A program made the translations under genes and the position numbers. The notes under the pieces were generated by a model, which made no database searches, was not told the origin of the DNA, and worked only from the letters and a program-made list of their open reading frames with translations. Of a DNA stretch of 64,000 nucleotides, positions 8,876 through 18,993 are shown in pieces; position 1 is the first letter of the stretch; each line of letters opens with the position of its first letter. The stretch is taken from assembly GCA_005110385.1 (NCBI GenBank), contig DUDT01000012.1, positions 178,793 to 242,792 of the forward strand, in the 5' to 3' direction. This DNA is from Candidatus Melainabacteria bacterium. GTDB lineage: Bacteria > Cyanobacteriota > Vampirovibrionia > LMEP-6097.

Positions 8876-10372
8876 TTAAGCGAAGCTCGCGAGGCTAGGT
8901 TTTTTAAGTTCTTTAATTAAGCTTTGCTCTAGTGCATAAGCTGTATTATATAGAACCTTTTCGCCAAGTGCCTTGCCTACTAGCTGTATACCAATCGGCA
9001 TGCCTTCTTTATCGTAGCCACCATTTAGAGACATGCTTGGTAATCCTGCTAGATTTACTGGAACAGTTAATACATCTGAAAGGTACATTTCAAGTGGATC
9101 TGATTTAGCACCAAATTTAAATGCAGTACTTGGGGTGGTTAGCGAAAGGATTACATCACATTCTTCAAAGGCTTTAGAAAAATCGTTAAATATAAGTCTT
9201 CTAACTTCTTGTGCTTTTTTGTAATAGGCATCGTAATATCCGGAGCTTAATACGTAAGTACCAAGCATGATACGGCGTTGAACCTCTTTTCCGAATTGAG
9301 TTCTAGACTCTTTATAGAGGGACTCTAAATCTTGAGTCTCAGCTCTGTGACCGAAACGCACGCCATCATAGCGAGACAAATTAGAACTAGCTTCCGCTGG
9401 GGCGATTATATAATAACAAGCTAGGCTAGCTTTAATATGTGGCAGCTTCACTTTTACTATTTCAGCACCTAAATCTAAGTAGGTTTTTATAGCATTATCT
9501 AGGGCTGAACGCATCTCGTGATCAAGCTTGTCTGCTGATAAATCATCGCTAATGCCTATTTTTAAACCTTTTAAGCTGCCAGTTTTTTCGAAATTATTTT
9601 TTATATAATCAAGGTAGTTTTCAGTAGGAGTGTTAATAGAGGTACTATCCTTCGCATCGTAACCAGACATCACTTCTAGTAATAATGCGTTATCTTTTAC
9701 ATCTTTTGTCATAGGACCTGCTTGGTCAAGGCTGCTCGCAAAGGCGATAATGCCATATCTGGAAACCTTTCCGTATGTGGGTTTCATGCCAGTGATGCCG
9801 CAGTAAGCGGCGGGTTGGCGAATAGAGCCACCAGTATCAGTCCCAAAAGCCAATGGTACTAATTCTGCAGAAACGGCGGCGGAAGAGCCTCCCGAGCTAC
9901 CTCCAGGTACACGACTTAAGTCCCAAGGATTTTTACATGGACCAAAGGCACTAGTTTCATTACTGCTGCCCATCGCAAACTCATCTAAATTTAGCTTCCC
10001 TAGAGGAATAGCCCCAGCATTAATAACTTTATTCACAATAGTCGCGTTATAGACAGATTTATGACCTTTTAGGATATTAGAGGCTGCTGTCGTTTCAGTA
10101 CCGATCATGTTAATGAGATCTTTAACACCGATAGGAACGCCAGCTAATTTCCCAAAGTTCTTGTGATCATCTCCTCTAGCTAGTCTTTGATCAAGAAGCT
10201 TGGCTTTTTGTAGAGCAAGCTCAGGGCAGAGAGAGATAAAAGCATTAAGATCTTTATTTAGTCTAGTCGCTCTTTCTAGAAAGGCTTTAGTGATCTCTTC
10301 GGCGGTGAGTTCACCAGACATAAAACTTATATTAAGTTCTATCGCACTTTTATTTGTAATGTTTTCTGACAC
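8876..10372 (-). CDS. gatA: Aspartyl/glutamyl-tRNA amidotransferase subunit A
   Basis: This 498-residue amidase-signature protein has the Ser-cisSer-Lys catalytic set: the Lys in GVPIGVKDLI, and the serines in RVPGGSSGGSSAA and GTDTGGSIRQPAAYCG. MKPTYGKVSRYGIIAFASSL and the C-terminal GMPIGIQLVGK are GatA-like. In the GatCAB complex it releases ammonia from glutamine to convert misacylated Glu-tRNA(Gln) or Asp-tRNA(Asn). The other subunits are not in this window. The length is normal. A dispersed-repeat copy lies just upstream of its start. Confidence 0.95.
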   Translation of the reverse strand: MSENITNKSAIELNISFMSGELTAEEITKAFLERATRLNKDLNAFISLCPELALQKAKLLDQRLARGDDHKNFGKLAGVPIGVKDLINMIGTETTAASNILKGHKSVYNATIVNKVINAGAIPLGKLNLDEFAMGSSNETSAFGPCKNPWDLSRVPGGSSGGSSAAVSAELVPLAFGTDTGGSIRQPAAYCGITGMKPTYGKVSRYGIIAFASSLDQAGPMTKDVKDNALLLEVMSGYDAKDSTSINTPTENYLDYIKNNFEKTGSLKGLKIGISDDLSADKLDHEMRSALDNAIKTYLDLGAEIVKVKLPHIKASLACYYIIAPAEASSNLSRYDGVRFGHRAETQDLESLYKESRTQFGKEVQRRIMLGTYVLSSGYYDAYYKKAQEVRRLIFNDFSKAFEECDVILSLTTPSTAFKFGAKSDPLEMYLSDVLTVPVNLAGLPSMSLNGGYDKEGMPIGIQLVGKALGEKVLYNTAYALEQSLIKELKKPSLASFA

Positions 10373-10404
10373 ATTAAGATTTTAACATGCTGATACTGCT
10401 TGCA

Positions 10405-10446
10405 GTCCTCAATTTCTGCGTTTTCGTTGCCATTATGATCCTCACT
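10405..10446. repeat. Dispersed intergenic repeat, core copy in reverse orientation
   Basis: Read on the reverse strand, GAGGATCATAATGGC, ACGAAAACGCAG and AAATTGAGG match the core of the family. It fills the 69-bp gap between two minus-strand genes. The stop codon TGA of the upstream gene (10442-10444) forms part of the repeat. Confidence 0.7.
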
Positions 10447-11230
10447 GAAGCTCTTTAATACGCAAAAAGGTTTTTACTTTAATATCATTAAAATACTCAA
10501 TAAATTCAAAATGACCATCGGCAAATTCTTTTCCAGTACCTTCTATATTAACTTCGTCTAAGTTCCCTCTACTCACTAATTCAAGGAGATGGGTTTTAGG
10601 ATTAACTACTCCTTCGACATTCATATTATAGGTACTACCAGCTAAAGTTCCTTCACTAATACGATGCTTAGTGAAATATTGCACTGACTTACCACCAAAA
10701 TAACCAAGTACATTATTAGTCATAGCATTTCCATCACTTTCGACATGAAGAGACATGAGATTAAATGCCCCGACATTACAGTAAATACTCATTTGAGCTT
10801 TACGTGGCAAACTTAGTTCCATAATGTTTTTGTAAACGATGGGATAGGAGTTTACTGTCCCTTTCGCGTCAATAATACGATCATTCCATTTAGTGGAACT
10901 TACGTAGATATTTAAGAGCAGCTTTTGGTAAGGGACTTTAGCGTCTTTTTCGTAATAATATCTTTCTAAATGAGCCGTACCCTTTTTTCGATAAATTTTA
11001 CTGTGCCCTAATCCTCTTAAAGCTAATATGGGAGTGTAATTAGCCATCAGCTTTGCTTTAGTATTTAATAAAGGAGCTAATTCTGCTGGTAGAATTTGGT
11101 TCTTGGTATGGTTCTTGGTATGCTGCTGAGCTACTGTTGAGTTAGCTAATGCTTTTGAATAATTTAAAGACAATAAACTGAGACTGAAGAAGCATAAAGA
11201 TAAATAAAGGATAGAGAGATGCTTTTTCAT
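10442..11230 (-). CDS. Exported protein of unknown function, 262 residues
   Basis: An N-terminal signal peptide is clear: a Lys-Lys start, then a hydrophobic run ending near SKALA. The mature part is mostly predicted beta (LLLNIYVSS, AQMSIYCNVGAFNLMSLHVE, TYNMNVEGVV), which suggests a periplasmic or envelope beta-rich domain. I do not recognise the family. The gene is upstream of gatA on the same strand, separated by a repeat, and divergent from murB. The stop codon lies inside the repeat. Confidence 0.75.
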   Translation of the reverse strand: MKKHLSILYLSLCFFSLSLLSLNYSKALANSTVAQQHTKNHTKNQILPAELAPLLNTKAKLMANYTPILALRGLGHSKIYRKKGTAHLERYYYEKDAKVPYQKLLLNIYVSSTKWNDRIIDAKGTVNSYPIVYKNIMELSLPRKAQMSIYCNVGAFNLMSLHVESDGNAMTNNVLGYFGGKSVQYFTKHRISEGTLAGSTYNMNVEGVVNPKTHLLELVSRGNLDEVNIEGTGKEFADGHFEFIEYFNDIKVKTFLRIKELQ

Positions 11231-11335
11231 AGAGCTATTTATATATATTCACGAAAAAAAAGGGGAAGATAACTAATATAGCAAAAAAATTAGATAAAAT
11301 TCTAAATGCTGTTATTCTTGATAATAGGATTTAGT

Positions 11336-12250
11336 ATGGAAACTTTGTCTCAGATGGAGATACTTCAAGATTATGATATTACTAATTTAAGCACTTTGCG
11401 TGTGAGGGCAAAGGTTCGTTATTTTGTTGAGCCAGAGACTATAGAAGAATTAATTTCAGCCGTAAGCTTAGCTAAAGAAAAGAATCTTAAAACTTATTTT
11501 CTCGGTGGCGGTTCTAATTCACTTTTAAGCTCTAGAAATATAGATGCTTTTTTAATTTCTACTTTAAAACTAGATTTTATTAATGAGCTCGGTGATGGAC
11601 TATTTGAGGTCGGAGCTGGACTTAAGATGCCACGTTTTTGTGGCAAGATGATACATAAATCGCTTACTGGTGTAGAGTTTATGGTAGGAATTCCTGGATC
11701 TATTGGTGGCGGAATTATTATGAATGCTGGAGCTCATGGGCGTGAATTCGCTCAAGTCTTCGTCTCTGCGAAGGTTTTAGATTTAGATACCTTGGTAATT
11801 AAGGAACTTAATTTTCAAGATTTAAATTTTAAATATAGATCATCTTCTATTAATCCAGATAAGCAGTGTATTGTATCTGCTGTCTTGAAATTAGAATATT
11901 CTGATAAGGATAAAATTCGTGAAACAGTGGCTCATTATAATGCTGCTAGAACTACCTCCCAGCCTTTAAAAGCTTGGACTTGTGGCTGTACTTTTAAAAA
12001 TCCAGATAAATTTTCAGCTGGTAAACTAATTCAAGAATCTGGTGGAAAGCTTATGCAGATTGGTGATCTAAGAGTTTCTAATGTACATGCTAATTTTTTT
12101 GAAAATATTGGAGCTGGCTCATCAATTGATTTCTGTAATCTGGTTTCTCAAATACAGAGATTAGTTGAGCAAGAAAAAAATATTAAACTATGTCCAGAAG
12201 TTAGACCTATCGGTGAATTTACCGAAGAAGAGCTTAAAATCTGGCTTTAA
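11336..12250 (+). CDS. murB: UDP-N-acetylenolpyruvoylglucosamine reductase
   Basis: FAD-binding MurB of about 304 residues. TNLSTLRVRAKVRYFVEP, the dinucleotide-binding TYFLGGGSNSLLS, GVEFMVGIPGSIGGGIIMNA and the C-terminal CPEVRPIGEF are characteristic. It reduces UDP-GlcNAc-enolpyruvate to UDP-MurNAc with NADPH in peptidoglycan synthesis. The length and spacing fit the short type II form. The proton-donor loop reads CGCTFKNPD, with Cys where MurB usually has Ser. The frame extends to an ATG at 11306, but ATG 11336 is preferred because the first ten codons are a hydrophobic run absent from the family. Confidence 0.93.
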   Translation: METLSQMEILQDYDITNLSTLRVRAKVRYFVEPETIEELISAVSLAKEKNLKTYFLGGGSNSLLSSRNIDAFLISTLKLDFINELGDGLFEVGAGLKMPRFCGKMIHKSLTGVEFMVGIPGSIGGGIIMNAGAHGREFAQVFVSAKVLDLDTLVIKELNFQDLNFKYRSSSINPDKQCIVSAVLKLEYSDKDKIRETVAHYNAARTTSQPLKAWTCGCTFKNPDKFSAGKLIQESGGKLMQIGDLRVSNVHANFFENIGAGSSIDFCNLVSQIQRLVEQEKNIKLCPEVRPIGEFTEEELKIWL

Positions 12251-12293
12251 TTTTTTTATTTTAAGTTACATATGTACTTTTTAAAGACTCTGT

Positions 12294-12299
12294 TATAAT
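12294..12299 (+). promoter_or_regulatory. Likely -10 element before the 12344 gene
   Basis: TATAAT lies 44 bp before ATG 12344, in the AT-rich gap after murB. No good -35 hexamer is visible at normal spacing. Confidence 0.4.
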
Positions 12300-12343
12300 C
12301 AAGTAATAATTGTTCAAAGTTGAATCGGGAAGTGAGATATTAG

Positions 12344-12685
12344 ATGTTGGGAATCATTTTAAATTCTGCAATCGCAGTAGTTGCGACTGCTTTAATACCG
12401 ACAGGTGACAGTGAAGCACCTAAAAATAGAGTATATGGTATAGATCCAGAGATGCCTCCTAAGGTAGATCCAGGTACTCAGAGAATTCAAGATCGTCTTA
12501 TGCAGAGCATGATGGCTCGTGCTGCTGAGATGTTTAATTCGGTAGAAGGAATTACTGAGCGAGATAAAAGAGAGCAGGAAAAACGTAGAAAAGTTAGGGC
12601 TTTACAGTTGAAGGCTCGTCAAAAAGAGATTCGTAAGCTTAAAGTTAAAGGACGTCGTTTCCTTAGAGATTTGTCTGGTAAATGA
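12344..12685 (+). CDS. Small basic protein of unknown function, 113 residues
   Basis: The N-terminal 18 residues are hydrophobic (LGIILNSAIAVVATALI), either a weak membrane anchor or an uncleaved signal. A Pro-rich stretch (DPEMPPKVDPGT) follows, then a highly basic helical C-terminus rich in Lys and Arg. I recognise no family. It has its own likely -10 element and ends 8 bp before a strong bidirectional terminator, so it appears to be a single-gene transcript. Real coding is supported by this framing and the ordinary codon pattern. Confidence 0.65.
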   Translation: MLGIILNSAIAVVATALIPTGDSEAPKNRVYGIDPEMPPKVDPGTQRIQDRLMQSMMARAAEMFNSVEGITERDKREQEKRRKVRALQLKARQKEIRKLKVKGRRFLRDLSGK

Positions 12686-12693
12686 GCTTAATT

Positions 12694-12749
12694 AAATAAT
12701 AAATAAAAACCCCCCTCTTTTTAAAGAGGGGGGTTTTTATTTATTATTT
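12694..12749. terminator. Strong bidirectional intrinsic terminator
   Basis: Two perfectly complementary 27-base arms (12694-12720 and 12723-12749) are separated by TT. The GC centre CCCCCCTC/GAGGGGGG is flanked by A-runs and T-runs on both sides, so it can terminate both the 12344 gene and the convergent groESL operon. Confidence 0.95.
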
Positions 12750-12770
12750 AGTGGAATGGTTTAAGAAACC

Positions 12771-14426
<1,656 letters not shown>

Positions 14427-14433
14427 TTAAGTA

Positions 14434-14745
14434 CTATGCTTCTACGACTGCTAATATTTCGTTCTCTGAAAGAATTAGAAGATCCTCATTATCTACTTTG
14501 ATCTCAGTACCAGCATATTTAGAGTAAATAACTATATCACCCTCTTTAAGATCGATCTTCTGTCTATCACCTTTTTCATTAAGTGCCCCCGGACCGATAG
14601 CTAGAACCATTCCTTCAAGTGGTTTTTCTTGAGAACCGCTTGGAAGATAGATTCCACCTTCTGTTTTATCTTTAGCTTCAAGTTTTTTTATAACTAACTT
14701 ATTACCGAGTGGTCTAAGTTTTTTCTTTGTTGCAGTTGCGCTCAT
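14434..14745 (-). CDS. groS: Co-chaperonin GroES (10 kDa)
   Basis: A 103-residue GroES with LRPLGNKLVIKKLEAKDKT, the mobile loop GGIYLPSGSQEKP that contacts GroEL, and VLAIGPGALNEKG. The C-terminal EDLLILSENEILAVVE closes the barrel. It caps the GroEL ring. It is the first gene of the groESL operon, with an AGGAGG ribosome site 6 nt before the start codon. Confidence 0.97.
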   Translation of the reverse strand: MSATATKKKLRPLGNKLVIKKLEAKDKTEGGIYLPSGSQEKPLEGMVLAIGPGALNEKGDRQKIDLKEGDIVIYSKYAGTEIKVDNEDLLILSENEILAVVEA

Positions 14746-14871
14746 ATTTTACCTCCTAAAATATTCAACTAATTTCTTCGTATGATTGTATCATGCTTGA
14801 ATCGGTAAAGATTAGATCTAGCTTTACTTATAACCTTTGATTTTAGATTTTTTTTAGAAATTTTAGCGCTT

Positions 14872-14900
14872 GAAGATGAGGAAAACGCAGAAATTGGAGA
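14872..14900. repeat. Dispersed intergenic repeat, short core copy
   Basis: GATGAGGAAAACGCAG and AAATTGGAGA match the core of the family, with an internal deletion. It lies between the divergent groES and protoporphyrinogen oxidase-like genes. No arms or hairpin remain. Confidence 0.5.
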
Positions 14901-14930
14901 TAGGTAATAGTCTCATGATATGTTTTGGTT

Positions 14931-16460
14931 ATGCTTTATGACTTTATTATCGTTGGAGGGGGAATATCTGGTCTTTACGCTGCTTATGAATTAAAGAAAA
15001 AAGGTTTTAAAATACTTATTCTAGAAAAAACTGCAGTGGTTGGCGGTACGTGGAGTAGCTTTCAATACAAGACTTCCGTCTATGAATTAGGACCTAATAC
15101 GATTTTAAGTAACTCCGATGAGCTTTTAGGTTTGATTGAAGATTTAGGAATGGAAGATGAATTATTGTCATCCCTGCTTTCATCTGCGAAGCGTTATATC
15201 TATCATCATCATAAATTAATTGAATTGAGTTCTAATCCTTTGCAGCTTTTAAATTCAGGTGTTTTATCCACACTCGGCTTTTTGAGAATTTTTCTAGAAC
15301 CATTTTTCCATAAAGCTCTTACTTGCAGAACAGCAGGAACTACTCGCAAACCTGCAGATTTAAATACTGAAGAGTCTGTCAGGCAGTTTTGTGAAAGGAA
15401 ATTCGGGATTGAGCTTACTGATGTTTTAGTGAAAACTTTTCTCAAGGGAGTTTGGGCGGGAGATATTTCTCAGCTATCAGCAAATATTGCTCTGAGTAAT
15501 TTAGTGAAACTTGAAAAAAAATCTGGTTCGATCTTTTTTGGCTTCATTGTCGATATCTTTCAGGGTTTTATTTCACGAGTTCCTAAAAATCTTTTCAAAG
15601 GCGTGATTTCAGATGAAGTTGAGCTGGAGTCATCTTTAAAAAAAGAATTTAGTAAAAACAAATCTACACTGTCGTTTAAGAACGGCTTGCAGTCATTAAC
15701 TCAGAGAATGGCAGATGAATTATCTGAGTCTTTAAAGTTTAATACTGAAGTGGAATCTATTTTAAACGTGCATCATGAAAATGGCGAAAGCACAGAGTTT
15801 TCAGCGCATGAACAGCAGTATTATCTTTTAAAGACTAATCAAGGTGATTTTAAAGCAAAGTCGGTGATTATCGCCTCTCCAGCATATGTCGCAGCTAAGC
15901 TTTTAGCAGATTTAGATTCTAAAGTTTCTGCTAGCTTGGCGAGTATAGAATATGCGCCAATTGCACTCTGTGCTTATGTTTTACCTAAAGCTAAGCTAAA
16001 AAAAGAATTAAAAGGGTTCGGTTTTTTATCAGCTGATGATTCTATAAAGGTTTTAGGTTCTATATGGGCTTCTGAGCTTTTTCCAGAGAGGAATTTAGAT
16101 GACGAATATCTGCATATTAGCTTTATTGGTGGGGCTTTAAATACAAGCATTGTAAGCGCAGAAATTAAAGATTGCGAGCCGTCCCATCTTTGGGGTGAGT
16201 TAACTGCAGAGCTTAGTTTAATTTATAAAGACTGGGCCAAAGAGCCTCTAGGGAAAGAGGATTTTAAGTTGTTAGATATTAAAGTTATAGGTAAAGCTAT
16301 TCCCCAGCTTAATTTAGGGCACGGAAAACTAATCGAAGATTTACAAAAACAGCTCAGGTCAGATAATCCTAAAATACACTTAATAGGTAACTATTTAAAA
16401 GGCGTATCTATAAAGGATGCACTGCGCAGTGTGACGGAGCTTAATAGTTGTTTAGTTTAG
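14931..16460 (+). CDS. hemG: Protoporphyrinogen/coproporphyrinogen oxidase-like FAD enzyme
   Basis: The N-terminal FAD motif is FIIVGGGISGLYAAYELKKK, followed by LEKTAVVGGTWSS. The segment YELGPNTILSNSDELLGLIE is typical of the PPOX (HemY-type) family. The C-terminal HLIGNYLKGVSIKDAL is the family's second FAD contact. The protein is about 509 residues, slightly long for the family. It would oxidise protoporphyrinogen or coproporphyrinogen III for heme. No other heme gene is nearby. The start is ATG 14931, six bases after an in-frame TTG. The 3' end overlaps the convergent Ycf45-like gene by 20 bp. Confidence 0.83.
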   Translation: MLYDFIIVGGGISGLYAAYELKKKGFKILILEKTAVVGGTWSSFQYKTSVYELGPNTILSNSDELLGLIEDLGMEDELLSSLLSSAKRYIYHHHKLIELSSNPLQLLNSGVLSTLGFLRIFLEPFFHKALTCRTAGTTRKPADLNTEESVRQFCERKFGIELTDVLVKTFLKGVWAGDISQLSANIALSNLVKLEKKSGSIFFGFIVDIFQGFISRVPKNLFKGVISDEVELESSLKKEFSKNKSTLSFKNGLQSLTQRMADELSESLKFNTEVESILNVHHENGESTEFSAHEQQYYLLKTNQGDFKAKSVIIASPAYVAAKLLADLDSKVSASLASIEYAPIALCAYVLPKAKLKKELKGFGFLSADDSIKVLGSIWASELFPERNLDDEYLHISFIGGALNTSIVSAEIKDCEPSHLWGELTAELSLIYKDWAKEPLGKEDFKLLDIKVIGKAIPQLNLGHGKLIEDLQKQLRSDNPKIHLIGNYLKGVSIKDALRSVTELNSCLV

Positions 16461-17796
16461 TCCAAGGTTCGTCATCAGCGTAAGGGATATCGTTTACTAT
16501 ATCCTCAAGAGTGCTTCTGATGCTTAGTAGAGAATTTTCTTCGACGATTTTAATGGGGATTTTTTTCTTGCGAGAAATTTCATATATCTGAGCATCGGGC
16601 TGAGCATAGCTTTTCAGAGCGAATATCATATCTGCTTCATCGATGGTATTTGCGATAGTAAGCTCAATATCGTGCCCACTCAAAGAGCGCTTTAATAGTG
16701 ACTTAGATATGGCATAAGGATAAATAGCTAGGCTATTACCATCTTTACTAAAAGGAAAATTACTGATTTGGCTAGAAGGTTCTTCCCTGTAGGGTTTCTC
16801 TAATATAGTAATCTCGTCAGTATCTTTATTCCTAGTACGAAGCTCAGGTTGAACTGTCCATCCTCTTAATATAGAATCTACGCTCATAGCGGTATTCTTG
16901 TGAACATTTACAGTATAGCGATCTATAATTTCAACACAAATGTCAAAAGTGGGCTTAGATGCTCTTTCTAAGATAGTTTTTCTGGTTCCACGTTTGCGTG
17001 CTTCATCGTCACCTAAAGTCACAGACTCTATTCCACCGATTAGATCACTTAAAGTAGGGTTTTGTATTATGTTCTCAAGGTTAATTCCATGCGCTGTACC
17101 TATTAATCGTACACCTCGCTCTGCGATGGTTCTTGCGGCATAAGCCTCTTCCTGAGTACCTATCTCATCAATGATAATAACCTCAGGCATATGATTTTCC
17201 ACTGCTTCTATCATGATGTCATGCTGCTGAAGGTGTTTAGGAAGCTGCATTCTACGCGCTCTGCCGATAGCTGGGTGTGGTATGTCGCCGTCACCACCTA
17301 TTTCATTAGAAGTATCTATAACTACCACTCTTTGTTCTTGTTCGGTGGAGATTTTATATGCTATTTCTCTAAGAATAGTGGTTTTACCAACGCCAGGAGG
17401 CCCTAGTAGTAAAAGGGATTTAGACTCCTGAAGGCAGTCTTTTATAATATCAACAGTGCCGAATACCGATCTGCCAACGCGCATAGTTAAGCCAACGATT
17501 TTATTGATTTTATTTCTAATACAGCTGATTCTATGTAAAGTCCCTTCAAGACCAGCTCTATTAGAGTCATTAAATTCACCGACTCTTGCGACTATATCGT
17601 CAATAAAGCTTTGAGTGACAATTCTTTCGCCAAGCATTATGGTTTTTTGCTTAGAAAATCTAGCTTCTGGAATACGACCTAAGTCGAGAACTATTTCTAT
17701 TAACTTTGTCAGATCATGATTTAGTAAAATCTGCTTAACTTCTTTAGGTAATAAATCTACTATTTTTTGTACGTCGTCTTTAACGATATTTACCAT
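16441..17796 (-). CDS. Ycf45-like AAA ATPase (SpoIIIAA-related)
   Basis: The 451-residue protein has an ATPase core with Walker A LLLGPPGVGKTTILREIA, a Walker B-like VIIIDEIGT, and RGVRLIGTAHGINLENII. This pattern is shared by SpoIIIAA and the cyanobacterial/plastid Ycf45 family. The N-terminal region (ILLNHDLTKLIEIVLDLGRI) and the C-terminal domain (LTIANTIDEADMIFALKSYA) also fit Ycf45. Function is not established; nucleic-acid binding has been suggested for relatives through an R3H domain, which I do not see here. The gene is followed downstream by no same-strand partner and ends inside the PPOX gene. It lies 45 bp downstream of ldpA and is probably co-transcribed with it. Confidence 0.85.
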   Translation of the reverse strand: MVNIVKDDVQKIVDLLPKEVKQILLNHDLTKLIEIVLDLGRIPEARFSKQKTIMLGERIVTQSFIDDIVARVGEFNDSNRAGLEGTLHRISCIRNKINKIVGLTMRVGRSVFGTVDIIKDCLQESKSLLLLGPPGVGKTTILREIAYKISTEQEQRVVVIDTSNEIGGDGDIPHPAIGRARRMQLPKHLQQHDIMIEAVENHMPEVIIIDEIGTQEEAYAARTIAERGVRLIGTAHGINLENIIQNPTLSDLIGGIESVTLGDDEARKRGTRKTILERASKPTFDICVEIIDRYTVNVHKNTAMSVDSILRGWTVQPELRTRNKDTDEITILEKPYREEPSSQISNFPFSKDGNSLAIYPYAISKSLLKRSLSGHDIELTIANTIDEADMIFALKSYAQPDAQIYEISRKKKIPIKIVEENSLLSIRSTLEDIVNDIPYADDEPWTKLNNY

Positions 17797-17841
17797 TAAG
17801 TCAAATCTCTTTTATTAATATTCTTATTTTAGTAGTTAAAC

Positions 17842-18894
17842 CTATTTTTGTACAGAAAGAATATCGTAATTCTCAGCATTTAATTTAGACTGATTAATAA
17901 TCTTTTTACATAAATATTTAGCTTCCTCTATATCTAGTTCTAAGATTTTCTTTCTGAGCCAAGAACCAATGGCAACGCCATGAATATCTATGCCTAAAGC
18001 TCGTGCTTTAGCTAGGCTTTTATCGTCAATACCACCAGCTATCTGCACAAATATATTAGGCAAAAGTAGATTATTTTCCTTTAGTGCTTTTAAAACTAAG
18101 TCTGCATTATGTATGCTTTTTAAATCTTTATCGGTATTGTTGGGAAGTCTTGCACCAGACTGGGGAATTCCGTCACATTGAATGATAATCAAGCGATCTT
18201 TAAAATTGGGCTGCTCACGTGTCATTCTTGCGATAAATATCGCTGATTCTGCAAGCTCGTTATCGGTCATTTTCTCAGAACCGATAGAGAATGATTCGAG
18301 TTTTACGGAATTTAAATCAAGTTTTAAGTAGAAATTTTCTAATGCCTCAAGATTAGACCCCAAGTGAATTTCAAAGGCAGAGGCTCCTAGAAGAAATAAG
18401 CGATTTAACTCAAGTGGGTTCGACGCTGACCAGTTTTCAAAATCCAAGGCATCGTAGGGGCAGTATTCAAGGCAATTAGAGCAGCCGAAACATAAATCAG
18501 CTTCATAGCTGAAGATATTTAAATCACTAAAAGCTGCCGATGGGCAGCTTGGTATACAGAGCTGACATTTAGTACATTTATCTTCATCCACCATGATTCT
18601 TCTGAAATGGGGATCTTTGTCAATATTTACACTTATCATTAATAATGGCTCAGGAGCGGGTTTGTGAATCGCTTGATTGTTTATTGATGTTTTGAATTCT
18701 TCTAGAGCACGCGTAATACCTCGATTTGCGGCAATTATGGAGTGAGGAAATGCGGAAATATCTATTACATCTGCTCCAGCATAAGTGAAACAATAAGAAT
18801 AATCTTCAATGCTCGTTAGATCTTTTAGTGAAGCACCAATTATAAGCTTGTGATAAGAGTGATTACTAAGAGAATTCTCGATGCTTTTTGAAAT
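17842..18894 (-). CDS. ldpA: LdpA-like iron-sulfur protein, translated from a non-canonical start
   Basis: The clear part begins at ATG 18639 and carries two four-cysteine clusters, CTKCQLCIPSCP and CFGCSNCLEYCP. A C-terminal TIM-barrel-like domain follows (FVQIAGGIDDKSLAKARALG). This is the architecture of cyanobacterial LdpA, a redox-sensing protein linked to circadian input. The same frame stays open upstream to a TAA at 18925-18927 and encodes the conserved LdpA N-terminus (KLIIGASLKDL, YAGADVIDISAF, ending PLLMISVNIDKDPHF). No ATG, GTG or TTG lies in that stretch. The best start is ATT at 18894, with AAGGA 8 nt upstream, giving about 350 residues, near the usual LdpA length. A sequencing error or frameshift is the alternative. 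Confidence 0.78.
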   Translation of the reverse strand: MSKSIENSLSNHSYHKLIIGASLKDLTSIEDYSYCFTYAGADVIDISAFPHSIIAANRGITRALEEFKTSINNQAIHKPAPEPLLMISVNIDKDPHFRRIMVDEDKCTKCQLCIPSCPSAAFSDLNIFSYEADLCFGCSNCLEYCPYDALDFENWSASNPLELNRLFLLGASAFEIHLGSNLEALENFYLKLDLNSVKLESFSIGSEKMTDNELAESAIFIARMTREQPNFKDRLIIIQCDGIPQSGARLPNNTDKDLKSIHNADLVLKALKENNLLLPNIFVQIAGGIDDKSLAKARALGIDIHGVAIGSWLRKKILELDIEEAKYLCKKIINQSKLNAENYDILSVQK

Positions 18895-18993
18895 AAAGAT
18901 ATTCCTTAACTTGATTAATACGTATTACGTCTTGTAGAATTAAAGTGTAATACATGATGTAATTATTGTAACTTTACGATAATTCGCTTGTCA

